Assembly: GCA_024641625.1 (NCBI GenBank)
Contig: JAHECQ010000087.1
Location: 1 to 11,653 of the forward strand
DNA from: Acidimicrobiales bacterium
GTDB lineage: Bacteria; Actinomycetota; Acidimicrobiia; Acidimicrobiales; SZUA-35
Reading direction: 5' to 3'
DNA length: 11,653 nucleotides
Below the pieces are notes generated by a model that was given only the letters and a program-made list of their open reading frames with translations, was not told the origin of the DNA and ran no database searches. A program made the translations under genes and the position numbers. Below, one piece after another: positions 1 to 6,539 of the stretch (within the stretch, counting starts at the first letter, position 1; every line of letters begins with the position of its first letter).

Positions 1-1
1 C

Positions 2-196
2 AAGGCGGTGTGGATGGCGGACTTCATGCGAGAGGTCGCAGCCCGCCGGGAGGTCATCGGCTTCATCTGGTTCGAGGCGTTGAAGGAGGACGACTGGCGG
101 GTCGACTCCTCACCCGAATCGCTTGCTGCCTTCCTCCAGGGGCTCGAGCTGCCTGCCTTCGCCACGACCGCTCCGGCCGATGCCGCTGGAGGGTGA
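2..196 (+). CDS. C-terminal fragment of a probable GH26-like glycoside hydrolase (5' end outside window)
   Basis: An open frame enters from the left edge (first full codon at base 2) and ends at TGA 194-196, leaving about 64 residues. The visible tail contains FIWFEALKEDDWRVDSSPES followed by a short Leu/Ala-rich helix. A hydrophobic strand ending in WF, then a KE..DWR(V/I)DSSP motif and a final AAF helix, resembles the C-terminal end of family 26 glycoside hydrolases (beta-mannanases and related endoglucanases), where this stretch forms the last strand and helix of the TIM barrel. The catalytic glutamates would lie upstream and cannot be checked, nor can a signal peptide. The family call rests only on this remembered tail motif, so it is moderate. 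The next gene begins 46 bases downstream on the same strand with its own ribosome binding site, and no functional link is evident. Confidence 0.55.
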   Translation, partial: KAVWMADFMREVAARREVIGFIWFEALKEDDWRVDSSPESLAAFLQGLELPAFATTAPADAAGG

Positions 197-231
197 GGTG
201 GTCGACTCGCTTCTGTCGTGGTCTCACCGCT

Positions 232-238
232 AGGAAGG
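232..238 (+). promoter_or_regulatory. Shine-Dalgarno site of the crotonase gene, embedded in a TAG-N9-ATG arrangement
   Basis: AGGAAGG ends 4 bases before ATG 243 and is the clearest Shine-Dalgarno-like sequence in the window. It supports that start. The preceding T makes a TAG at 231-233 exactly nine bases before the ATG, the same offset as the leaderless-type hexamers elsewhere. Here the hexamer would be TAGGAA, lacking the final T, so I favour the ribosome-binding reading. Confidence 0.5.
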
Positions 239-242
239 ACGC

Positions 243-1082
243 ATGGACTACGAGGCGATATCGGTGGTACTCGACGAAGGGGTGGCCACGGTCACACTCA
301 ACCGTCCCGAGCGGATGAACGCGTGGAACGGACCGATGGCCGCCGACCTCTCACGAGCCTTGACCTGGGCCGACACGACCGACGACGTTCGAGCGGTCGT
401 CGTCACCGGTGCAGGGCGTGCGTTCTGTGCGGGAGCCGATCTCGGTGATGGTGGCGGCACGTTCCGGGACAATCGCAATCAGGACCCGTTCGAGGCGATC
501 ACCGAGGTCTTCCCATGGAACATCCGCAAGCCGGTCATCGCCGCCATCAACGGTGCCGCCGTGGGTATCGGTGCCACCTTCGCCATGACGGCGGACATCC
601 GCTACGCGGCCGACGATGCCAAGATCGGGTTCGTGTTCGTGCGCCGTGGTCAGCTTCCCGAGACGGCTTCTCACGCGGTGCTACCCAGGATCGTCGGGAT
701 GTCCCGGGCCGCCGAACTGCTCTTCACCGGCAAGATCATCTCCGGTTCGGAGGCTGCGGCCATCGGTTTGGTGTCAGAAGCCCTCCCGGGCGCACAGGTG
801 CTCGAACGGGCCCAGAACACCGCCCGGGAGATTGCGATTCATTCGGCCCCGTTGGCCGTGGCCGTGTCCAAGCGGTTGCTGTGGGAGAGCATCACCTCCA
901 GCATTCCCGAGTTGCTGGTCTCCGAAGCCGGTCTGTTCCGCTACATCGCCGATCAGCCCGACTCCGTCGAAGGGGTGGAGAGCTTCCTCGAGCGCCGAGA
1001 CCCCACGTGGAAGGGGAGCGTGAACGAGGCATTCCCCGACGGGCTGTTCTCCTCGTCGCAGCTCGGTGGAACCCATGACTGA
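243..1082 (+). CDS. Crotonase-superfamily enoyl-CoA hydratase/isomerase-like protein
   Basis: This 279-residue protein spans the crotonase domain: TLNRPERMNAW near residue 18, the first oxyanion-hole loop FCAGADL at 61-67, the second oxyanion loop AAINGAAVGIGA at 100-111, and TGKIISGSEAAAIGLVSE at 162-179. Such enzymes act in the cytoplasm on acyl-CoA thioesters. The two glutamates of classical enoyl-CoA hydratase (Glu144 and Glu164 in the rat enzyme) align with Thr112 and Phe132 by eye, so both are absent. A glutamate instead sits at residue 140 in LPETAS. That matches the SPEGCSS-type position holding the single catalytic Glu of peroxisomal delta3,delta2-enoyl-CoA isomerases (ECI2/Eci1). 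An isomerase-like or other chemistry is therefore as likely as hydration. The gene overlaps the CoA transferase by 8 bases at ATGACTGA, implying coupled translation and a shared substrate pathway. Confidence 0.9.
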   Translation: MDYEAISVVLDEGVATVTLNRPERMNAWNGPMAADLSRALTWADTTDDVRAVVVTGAGRAFCAGADLGDGGGTFRDNRNQDPFEAITEVFPWNIRKPVIAAINGAAVGIGATFAMTADIRYAADDAKIGFVFVRRGQLPETASHAVLPRIVGMSRAAELLFTGKIISGSEAAAIGLVSEALPGAQVLERAQNTAREIAIHSAPLAVAVSKRLLWESITSSIPELLVSEAGLFRYIADQPDSVEGVESFLERRDPTWKGSVNEAFPDGLFSSSQLGGTHD

Positions 1083-2295
1083 GGTGCCCGAGTCTGCATC
1101 CTCGGCCCCGCTGGCCGGGGTGAAGGTCGTCGAAGTCGGACTGTGGCTTGCCGGACCGGCGTGCGGGGCCATCCTTGCCGATTGGGGCGCGGAGGTTGTC
1201 AAGATCGAACCCCTCAACGGTGATCCCTTCCGCGGCTATTCCTACCTCTTCGGGGGCGAGGACAATCCTCCCTTCGAGCTGGACAATCGAGGGAAGCGTT
1301 CGATTGCCCTCGATCTCCGAGCCGACGCCGGACGACAGATCGCGCTCGATCTGTTGGCTGACGCCGATGTGTTCGTCACCAACTACCGCCCTGGTGGTCT
1401 GGAACGTCTCGGGCTCGACTGGGAGACGGTGCACGCGCACAATCCCCGAGTCGTGTACCTGTCGCTCACGGGGTACGGCCTCGCAGGCCCCGAACGTGAT
1501 CGTGCCGCTTACGACATGGGCGCGTTCTGGGCGCGTGCCGGCGTCGCTGCGTCATTGACACTCGAAGGCCAACCGCTTCCCTACCAACGGGGTGGCATGG
1601 GGGACCACATGACCGGGTTGGCTGCCGCTGGGGGCGTGGCCGCAGCGCTGTTTCAACGCGACCGCACCGGTGTGGGTTCCTTGGTCGAGACCTCGATGCT
1701 CAGGCTGGGGATGTACCAGATGGGCACCGATCTCAGCGCCAATGTCCGCCTGGGAACCAAGACCTTCGCGACTCCGCTGCACGAGGCGGCGAATCCTTTG
1801 CTCACCGGCTATCAGGGATCCGATGACGAATGGTTCTGGCTCTTGTGTCTCGAAGGCGATCGTCACTGGCCCCGGGTGCTCGCTGCGCTCGACCATCCCG
1901 AGTTGGCCGATGATGCACGCTTCGCCACGATCGAGAGCCGTGGCCGGCACGCAGCAGAGGTGACCGCCGCCCTGCAGATCATCTTCCGTGAGCACACCCG
2001 AGACGAGTGGGGCGAGATCTTCGACCGCGAAGGCGTGTGGTGGGCTCGTGTCCAGCACACCCACGACCTCGTGGAGGACCCGCAGGCGATCGCCGCGCGC
2101 GGGTTCGTGCAGCTCCCGTTGGCCGATGGCACCACCGCTGCGATGGTGGCGACCCCCGTCGACTTCGGCGGTCAGTCCTGCGAGATCCGCCGTCCCGTTC
2201 CCGAGCTGGGGGAACACACCGAGCTGGTGCTGCTGGAGCTGGGGCGAACGTGGGAGGAGATCGCCACCTTGCAGGCAGATGGCATCATCAGCTGA
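1075..2295 (+). CDS. CaiB/BaiF family (class III) CoA transferase
   Basis: From ATG 1075 the product is 406 residues, a normal length for the family. A GTG at 1066 in the same frame would add three residues. I prefer ATG 1075 because GGTGGA (1065-1070) can then serve as ribosome binding site. The N-terminal Rossmann part shows LAGVKVVEVG, GAILADWGAEVVKIEP (about 31-46) and NRGKRSIALDL (71-81). Then come ADVFVTNYRPG (97-107) and LTGYGLAGP. Asp147 in the AAYDMGAF segment aligns with the Asp that forms the acyl anhydride intermediate in formyl-CoA transferase (Asp169). The family moves CoA between carboxylic acids through an intertwined dimer in the cytoplasm. Substrate is unknown. The overlap with the crotonase suggests that this enzyme activates a carboxylic acid, or recycles the CoA, for the same pathway. 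Confidence 0.93.
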   Translation: MTEVPESASSAPLAGVKVVEVGLWLAGPACGAILADWGAEVVKIEPLNGDPFRGYSYLFGGEDNPPFELDNRGKRSIALDLRADAGRQIALDLLADADVFVTNYRPGGLERLGLDWETVHAHNPRVVYLSLTGYGLAGPERDRAAYDMGAFWARAGVAASLTLEGQPLPYQRGGMGDHMTGLAAAGGVAAALFQRDRTGVGSLVETSMLRLGMYQMGTDLSANVRLGTKTFATPLHEAANPLLTGYQGSDDEWFWLLCLEGDRHWPRVLAALDHPELADDARFATIESRGRHAAEVTAALQIIFREHTRDEWGEIFDREGVWWARVQHTHDLVEDPQAIAARGFVQLPLADGTTAAMVATPVDFGGQSCEIRRPVPELGEHTELVLLELGRTWEEIATLQADGIIS

Positions 2296-2325
2296 ACCGC
2301 CGACGTTTGGCGCACCCGCAGTCGC

Positions 2326-2331
2326 TAGGGT
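2326..2331 (+). promoter_or_regulatory. Putative leaderless promoter -10 element for the amidohydrolase
   Basis: TAGGGT ends exactly 6 bases before ATG 2338, so transcription starting about 7 bases downstream of the hexamer would begin at the start codon. It lies in the 42-base gap after the CoA transferase. No convincing -35 hexamer is visible. The AGGG inside it could instead be a weak ribosome binding site, since it is also 7 bases from the ATG. Confidence 0.5.
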
Positions 2332-2337
2332 CGGCGG

Positions 2338-3690
2338 ATGGCCGACCTGAAGATCGAGCACCTCGAGTTCGCCGTGACGGTCGATGCCGACCGGCGCGTC
2401 CTGAAGGACGCGGCCGTGGTCATCGAAGCCGGACTGATCACCCAAGTCGACAAGACCGACGCGCTCGTGGGCATCGGGGCCGAGCGGGTCATCGACGGTC
2501 GACGCATGGTGGCCATCCCCGGCATGCTCAACGGGCATCTGCACATCAGCTATGCCCATGCAGTCCGAGGGATCTTTCCCGATGATGTGGAGAACCGCCT
2601 CGCCCAGGTCTTCGTCATGCAGACGGCGATGACCGCCGAGGAGGAGTATGTCACCACGCTGCTCGGATTGACCGAGATGCTGATGTCCGGTACGACGTCG
2701 CTGGTCGATCCGGGTACCACTCGCTTCCCCGAGGCGGTGATGGCAGCCTATGAGGCCGCTGGGTGTCGAGTGATGATCGGTGAGCACGTCACCGACCTGC
2801 CGAACCCGGTGCATCTCCCCGTCTACGACACGGCGGAGGCGATTGGTCGCATGGAGGCGTCGGTCGCGTCGCTCCATGGCCGGCTCGATGGCCGGATGAC
2901 CTGCTGGACCATGCCGTTCTCGTTGCCCACCTGCAGCGCCGAATTGTTGATCGCGGCAAAGGCCATCGCCGACACGAGCGACACGATCATGACGCTCCAT
3001 CACGGCGGAGCGATGGGCATCACCGACCCGACGCCGACTCGCACCCTCGCCGATCTCGGCGTGCTCGGGCCGAACGTCGTGCTCTCGCATTGCATGGGGC
3101 TGGCCGACGAGGAGATCCGAATCATCGCCGACACCGGCGCCTCGGTTGTGATGTGTCCGAGCACGGTGGTGAAGTCGGGCGGCGGCATCGCATCCCATGG
3201 TCGTCTTCCCGAGCTGCTCGAGGCCGGTGTGCCCGTGGCCCTCGGCACCGATTCGGTCAACAGCTCGAACTTCATCGACCTCGTCCGTGCGATGCATCTG
3301 GTGGCGACCGTCTACAAGGATGCGCGTGGGGACACGTCGCTGATCCAGCCCGAGACCGCCCTCGAACTGGCGACGAGTACCGGAGCGATGGCGCTCGGCC
3401 ACCGGGGGACGTTGGGGGCCATCGAGGTCGGCCGCCGAGCCGACCTGGTGCTCTTCGACGCAACCCGACCGCACTGGCGGGCACTCACCGATCCAGTCCG
3501 GAACCTCGTGTACGGCGCGACCGGCGACAGCGTCGACACCGTCATCGTCGACGGTCACGTGAAGGTGGAAGGCGGCCGGCCGACGTACGTCGACGACCTC
3601 TGGTCCCTCATCGAAGAGGTCGAACGGGCGGGTGTTCGCATCAGGTCTGCGACGGGCATCGATCACCCATCGGCCTGGCCGCCGAGTTGA
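2338..3690 (+). CDS. Amidohydrolase-superfamily metal-dependent hydrolase (ATZ/TRZ-deaminase-like branch)
   Basis: This 450-residue protein has the layout of the chlorohydrolase/SAH-deaminase branch: an N-terminal beta-sandwich strand with IDGRRMVAIPGMLNGHLH, the TIM barrel, and a C-terminal GRRADLVLFD return to the sandwich. Visible metal ligands are His67 and His69 (GHLH), His221 or His222 (TLHHGG), His251 (LSHCMG) and Asp305 (LGTDS). The deaminase members carry a Glu three residues after the third His (HxxE), which acts as proton shuttle. Here that position is Gly or Ala, and the second His often seen after HC is Gly. The protein may thus be a hydrolase or lyase of another kind, and the deaminase name should not be copied. 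It follows the acyl-CoA genes on the same strand after 42 bases, with its own promoter-like hexamer. Confidence 0.88.
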   Translation: MADLKIEHLEFAVTVDADRRVLKDAAVVIEAGLITQVDKTDALVGIGAERVIDGRRMVAIPGMLNGHLHISYAHAVRGIFPDDVENRLAQVFVMQTAMTAEEEYVTTLLGLTEMLMSGTTSLVDPGTTRFPEAVMAAYEAAGCRVMIGEHVTDLPNPVHLPVYDTAEAIGRMEASVASLHGRLDGRMTCWTMPFSLPTCSAELLIAAKAIADTSDTIMTLHHGGAMGITDPTPTRTLADLGVLGPNVVLSHCMGLADEEIRIIADTGASVVMCPSTVVKSGGGIASHGRLPELLEAGVPVALGTDSVNSSNFIDLVRAMHLVATVYKDARGDTSLIQPETALELATSTGAMALGHRGTLGAIEVGRRADLVLFDATRPHWRALTDPVRNLVYGATGDSVDTVIVDGHVKVEGGRPTYVDDLWSLIEEVERAGVRIRSATGIDHPSAWPPS

Positions 3691-3701
3691 CTCCCACGCC
3701 G

Positions 3702-4868
3702 ATGCCGGGGAGACGCATCCTGCTGATCGAGCCCTGGCTCGGCGGCTCCCATGGGCAGTGGGGGCGGGGTTACCGAGCGGCCAGCGCGCACGATGTCTCC
3801 ATCGTCGGCCTCACTGCCGATCGATGGCGTTGGCGACTGCGTGGCGGCGCTGCACCACTCGCATCGGCCATCCGGGCGCACGTCGAGCGATTCGGTCGCC
3901 CCGATCTGGCCGTGGTCTCGAGCCCGGTCGATGTTGCCCGCCTGCTCGGACTCACGAGACGCGTCCTCGAGGGTGTCCCCGTGGCCGTCTATCAGCACGA
4001 GTCGCAATTGTTGTATCCGAATCCCAAAGGTTCGGCTGCCAATGACCTCGACGCGCTCCACGATTGGTTCGCATGGATGGCAGCCGACGCCGTGTTCTTC
4101 AACAGCGACTGGCACCGCCGATCGGTGGTGGATGCCCTCCCGGCCTTCGTCGACCGTTTCCCCGACGACGATCACGCAGCGATGCTCGATGACGTCGTCG
4201 CTCGATTCGAGACGCTTCCCCTGGGGCTTGATCTCTCGTGGTGTGCCAAACGGCGGGTTGCGGCCGGAGCAAGGAGTGCGGCGCGCCCACTGATCGTCTG
4301 GCCCCACCGTTGGGAGAACGACAAGAATCCACTGGTGTTCGCCCGCGCCCTCGACAAACTGGTCGATGCAGGGCTGGAGTTCGACGTGGTGCTGGCCGGG
4401 GCATCCGGCCCAGCGGGTATCGACGGATCGCCGGGGCACGCGGTGCGCCGGCTGATCGCCGATCGACACGGCGAGCGGGTGGTTGCGTCGGGGCCCTTCA
4501 CCGTCAGGGACTACCGCACCTGGTTGACCCGGGCCGATGTGGTGGTGAGTTGTGCCTCCCATGACTTCTTCGGCGTCGGTGTCGCCGAAGCCGTGGGTGC
4601 CGGTTGCCTACCGGTCGTGCCCGACGCGTTGAACTACCCGGATCTGCTCGGCGCCGAGGGCGCGCGGTTCCTGTACCCGGCCGGTCGCTTCGGGACCCGA
4701 CTGGTCGAGGTGGTGGGCGAGATCGAACCATGGCGCAGGGCAGCGGTTCGGCTCGGCGAAGCGATGGCACGATTCGACTGGTCCGAATTGGCGCCGCGCT
4801 ACGACGCCTGCTTCGAGCAGCTGATGCGCAGCCGTCCGGTCAAGTCGCGGGGGCGGTCGCCGTCATGA
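3702..4868 (+). CDS. GT-B glycosyltransferase of the tRNA-queuosine alpha-mannosyltransferase (QTMAN/GTDC1) family
   Basis: The frame is open far upstream, but recognisable family sequence begins at ATG 3702 (MPGRRILLIEPW), 11 bases after the amidohydrolase stop. TTG 3687 is possible but less likely. The 388 residues carry the whole DUF3524/QTMAN_N signature: IEPWLGGSH (9-17), a TADRWRWR segment (38-45), YQHESQLLYPNP (97-108) and VFFNSDWHR (131-139). The C-terminal GT half has IVWPHRWENDKNP (198-210) and SHDFFGVGVAEAV (286-298), then GCLPVVPDALNYPDLL. Animal members add mannose to queuosine at the wobble base of tRNA-Asp. The role of bacterial members is not clear to me, so substrate is inference. 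No queuosine biosynthesis gene is in the window. The 3' end overlaps the convergent SnoaL-like gene by 29 bases. No ribosome binding site or -10 hexamer is evident, so it probably shares the amidohydrolase transcript. Confidence 0.85.
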   Translation: MPGRRILLIEPWLGGSHGQWGRGYRAASAHDVSIVGLTADRWRWRLRGGAAPLASAIRAHVERFGRPDLAVVSSPVDVARLLGLTRRVLEGVPVAVYQHESQLLYPNPKGSAANDLDALHDWFAWMAADAVFFNSDWHRRSVVDALPAFVDRFPDDDHAAMLDDVVARFETLPLGLDLSWCAKRRVAAGARSAARPLIVWPHRWENDKNPLVFARALDKLVDAGLEFDVVLAGASGPAGIDGSPGHAVRRLIADRHGERVVASGPFTVRDYRTWLTRADVVVSCASHDFFGVGVAEAVGAGCLPVVPDALNYPDLLGAEGARFLYPAGRFGTRLVEVVGEIEPWRRAAVRLGEAMARFDWSELAPRYDACFEQLMRSRPVKSRGRSPS

Positions 4869-5358
4869 TCCAGTCGACGACGTCGTTGCCATCCCGGCTG
4901 CCCCACACGCCGACCTTGCCTCGTGATGTTGCGTTGGTGACGGGCTCGACTCGACGCCACTCGGTGGCCACGACCCGGTGGGCGATCCGCCAGGCATCGC
5001 GCTTTTCGAAGCGGTCGACGTACCGGATGCCGAACACGTCGTCCTTGCCGGTGCCATCGGCCTCCTCGCGGCGATGGTACGCGACGGCGTAGGTCTCGGC
5101 TCGGGCAACGTCGCCGTCGACCTCGATCAGCATGTTCCCCATGAAATGCTGGGTGGCCGTCCACCGGGGGAGGAACTTCTCGCACATCTGGATGAAGGGC
5201 TCGACACCGCCTTGGAAGCTGCCATGGTCGTCGTAGGCATCGGGGTGGTAGCACTGGCGCACGAGATCGAAGTCGAGGCGGTCGATGCCCCGCGCGTAGC
5301 GAAGGATGACATCGGCGACTTCCTGACGGGCCAGCAGATCTTCAACGGTGAGAGCCAT
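4840..5358 (-). CDS. SnoaL-like / NTF2-fold protein, function unknown
   Basis: The 172-residue product shows the NTF2-like SnoaL pattern: a short helix (LLARQEVADVILRYARGID, residues 8-26), then LDFDLVRQCYHPDAYDDHGSF (28-48), a helix FIQMCEKFLP, and a curved sheet with MLIEVDGDVARAETYAVAYH. It ends with DVFGIRYVDRFEKRDAWRIAHR. The family includes polyketide cyclases, steroid isomerases and dehydratase-like enzymes, plus many proteins without known substrate. The YARGIDR and HPDA motifs mark the common SnoaL_4-type group, and no substrate can be read from them. The gene lies 9 bases after the metallophosphoesterase stop and may be co-transcribed, though a -10-like hexamer overlaps that stop. 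The last 29 bases overlap the 3' end of the glycosyltransferase on the other strand. Confidence 0.85.
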   Translation of the reverse strand: MALTVEDLLARQEVADVILRYARGIDRLDFDLVRQCYHPDAYDDHGSFQGGVEPFIQMCEKFLPRWTATQHFMGNMLIEVDGDVARAETYAVAYHRREEADGTGKDDVFGIRYVDRFEKRDAWRIAHRVVATEWRRVEPVTNATSRGKVGVWGSRDGNDVVDWIMTATAPAT

Positions 5359-5364
5359 ACAGAG

Positions 5365-5370
5365 GTTCTA
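5365..5370 (-). promoter_or_regulatory. Possible leaderless -10 element built on the stop codon of the metallophosphoesterase
   Basis: On the minus strand TAGAAC ends 6 bases before ATG 5358. Its TAG is the stop codon of the upstream gene. The last base is C and not the usual T, so this is the weakest of the series. The same geometry recurs at 7436-7441. Confidence 0.3.
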
Positions 5371-5859
5371 GTCGAGCAATCGCAGCGCGTGCTCGAGCAC
5401 GCGGCCTTCGTCGAGGACGAGCCAACCGTAGCTGCACTGGGGCCGGCGGCGCCGCTGGGTGGGTGAGCCGGGATTGAAGAGCAGCTGATGCTCGAAGGTG
5501 AACAGGTTGAGGGGATCGTGGCTGTGGCCGAACACGACGACGTCGGCGGCGGGAAACCATCGATGCATGCGGGCCTCGCGACCGATCCGTGCGCCGGAGT
5601 CGTGGACCATGGCGAGCCTGACGCCACTGAGCTCGAACTCGAGTCGTTCGGGGAGATCGACCGTGTCGAGATCGTTGTTGCCCAGAACCGCATACACGGG
5701 AGCCCGTTCGCCAAGGGCATCGAGCAGCTCGGGACAGGTGATGTCGCCCGCGTGGAGGATCGCCGTCGCCTCGTCGGCCACCGACCAGATCGCCGCCGGT
5801 AGCGCATCGAGTCGAGGTGCCGTCAGGTGTGTGTCAGCCAACACGAGGACTCCGTCCAT
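5368..5859 (-). CDS. YfcE/MJ0936-type metallophosphoesterase (phosphodiesterase)
   Basis: The 163-residue protein has the complete metal-binding set of small calcineurin-like phosphodiesterases: Asp9 and His11 in LADTH, Asp39 in HAGDI, Asn61 in LGNND, His86 in MVHDSG, and His112 and His114 in FGHSH. NPGSPTQ (129-135) closes the family pattern. Such enzymes bind two divalent metals, usually Mn, and split phosphodiesters in the cytoplasm. The natural substrate is unknown. Length fits the family (about 155-185). The start at ATG 5859 gives the expected first strand VLVLADTH. It is divergent from the hemolysin III gene across 23 bases and is followed by the SnoaL-like gene after 9 bases. No functional tie to either neighbour is obvious. 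Confidence 0.92.
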   Translation of the reverse strand: MDGVLVLADTHLTAPRLDALPAAIWSVADEATAILHAGDITCPELLDALGERAPVYAVLGNNDLDTVDLPERLEFELSGVRLAMVHDSGARIGREARMHRWFPAADVVVFGHSHDPLNLFTFEHQLLFNPGSPTQRRRRPQCSYGWLVLDEGRVLEHALRLLD

Positions 5860-5866
5860 ATGGGCG

Positions 5867-5876
5867 ACGCTAGCCT
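5867..5876. promoter_or_regulatory. Overlapping divergent -10 elements around a GCTAGC palindrome
   Basis: On the plus strand TAGCCT (5871-5876) ends 6 bases before GTG 5883. On the minus strand TAGCGT (5872 down to 5867) ends 7 bases before ATG 5859. The two hexamers share the TA at 5871-5872 inside the palindrome GCTAGC (5869-5874). Both genes would then be transcribed as leaderless mRNAs from one symmetrical site. No clear -35 element is seen on either side. Confidence 0.55.
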
Positions 5877-5882
5877 GACGCG

Positions 5883-6539
5883 GTGAACCACCACCCCGTG
5901 ATCTCCGTGGTCACCGGCCTTCCTCGCCCGAGGTGGCGTGGCCGATTGCACACCTGGGCCTTCTGGATGGCCCTCCCAGCGGTGGTCGGGTTGGTCCTCC
6001 ACGCCAACCGAGGCCGCTTTGCCGCTGGTGTCTACGGTCTCAGTCTCCTCTCGGTCTTCGGTGTGTCCGCGGCCTACCACCGCCTCGCCCGCTCGGCCCG
6101 AGCGCAGGACATCATGCGTCGCCTGGACCACAGCATGATCTTCCTGCTCATTGCCGGCACCTACACGCCGGTCTGTCTCATCGCCCTTCCTCGTGGGCAG
6201 TGGCTCCCGTTGCTCGGGGCAGTGTGGGCACTTGCGATCACTGGCATCGCGTTGAAGGTGTGGGGTCCGGGTTCCCTCCTGCGGGTCAGCAATTCGCTGT
6301 ATGTCGTCATCGGCTGGTTGGCCGTGTTGGCGCTGCCGACGTTCGTGAGGACGGTCAACCCGGCGGCACTGGTTCTCATGCTCGTCGGTGGGGTCCTGTA
6401 CTCGATCGGTGCCATCGTGTTCTACCTGCGCCGCCCCGATCCGAGCCCGGTCGTGTTCGGCTATCACGAGGTGTGGCATGCGTTCACCGTGGTAGCAGGG
6501 GCGTGTCACTTCGTGATGGTTGCCCTGGTCGTTGCCTGA
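5883..6539 (+). CDS. Hemolysin III / YqfA-like PAQR-family seven-helix membrane protein
   Basis: This 218-residue integral membrane protein has about seven hydrophobic segments: near 26-40, 47-64, 84-101, 107-123, 137-153, 160-182 and 200-217. The PAQR metal-site signature is intact: SAAYH (Ser62 to His66), LDHSMIFLLIAGTYTP (Asp82 at its start) and YHEVWH (His195, His199). PAQR proteins include adiponectin receptors, which act as ceramidase-like hydrolases. Bacterial members were first named hemolysin III, and that activity should not be assumed. A lipid amide hydrolase role is inference from the shared zinc site. GTG 5883 is chosen because it lies directly behind the -10-like TAGCCT and precedes the full first helix. 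The stop overlaps the next start as TGATG, so translation of the phosphotransferase is probably coupled. Confidence 0.93.
   Translation: MNHHPVISVVTGLPRPRWRGRLHTWAFWMALPAVVGLVLHANRGRFAAGVYGLSLLSVFGVSAAYHRLARSARAQDIMRRLDHSMIFLLIAGTYTPVCLIALPRGQWLPLLGAVWALAITGIALKVWGPGSLLRVSNSLYVVIGWLAVLALPTFVRTVNPAALVLMLVGGVLYSIGAIVFYLRRPDPSPVVFGYHEVWHAFTVVAGACHFVMVALVVA

Noticed and set aside
1552..3666. 704-codon open frame on the minus strand opposite the CoA transferase and amidohydrolase
   Set aside because: Its product is rich in His, Arg, Asp and Gly with no fold-like pattern, and it spans two well-supported genes in the strand opposite. Long antisense frames are expected in GC-rich coding DNA.
3090..3701. 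Upstream extension of the glycosyltransferase frame, giving a 592-residue protein
   Set aside because: The extra 204 residues are out-of-frame reading of the amidohydrolase gene and Arg-rich, and all family motifs begin at ATG 3702.
5933..6538. Upstream extension of the phosphotransferase frame
   Set aside because: It is out-of-frame reading of the hemolysin III gene. The protein-like sequence starts at ATG 6539, overlapping the previous stop.
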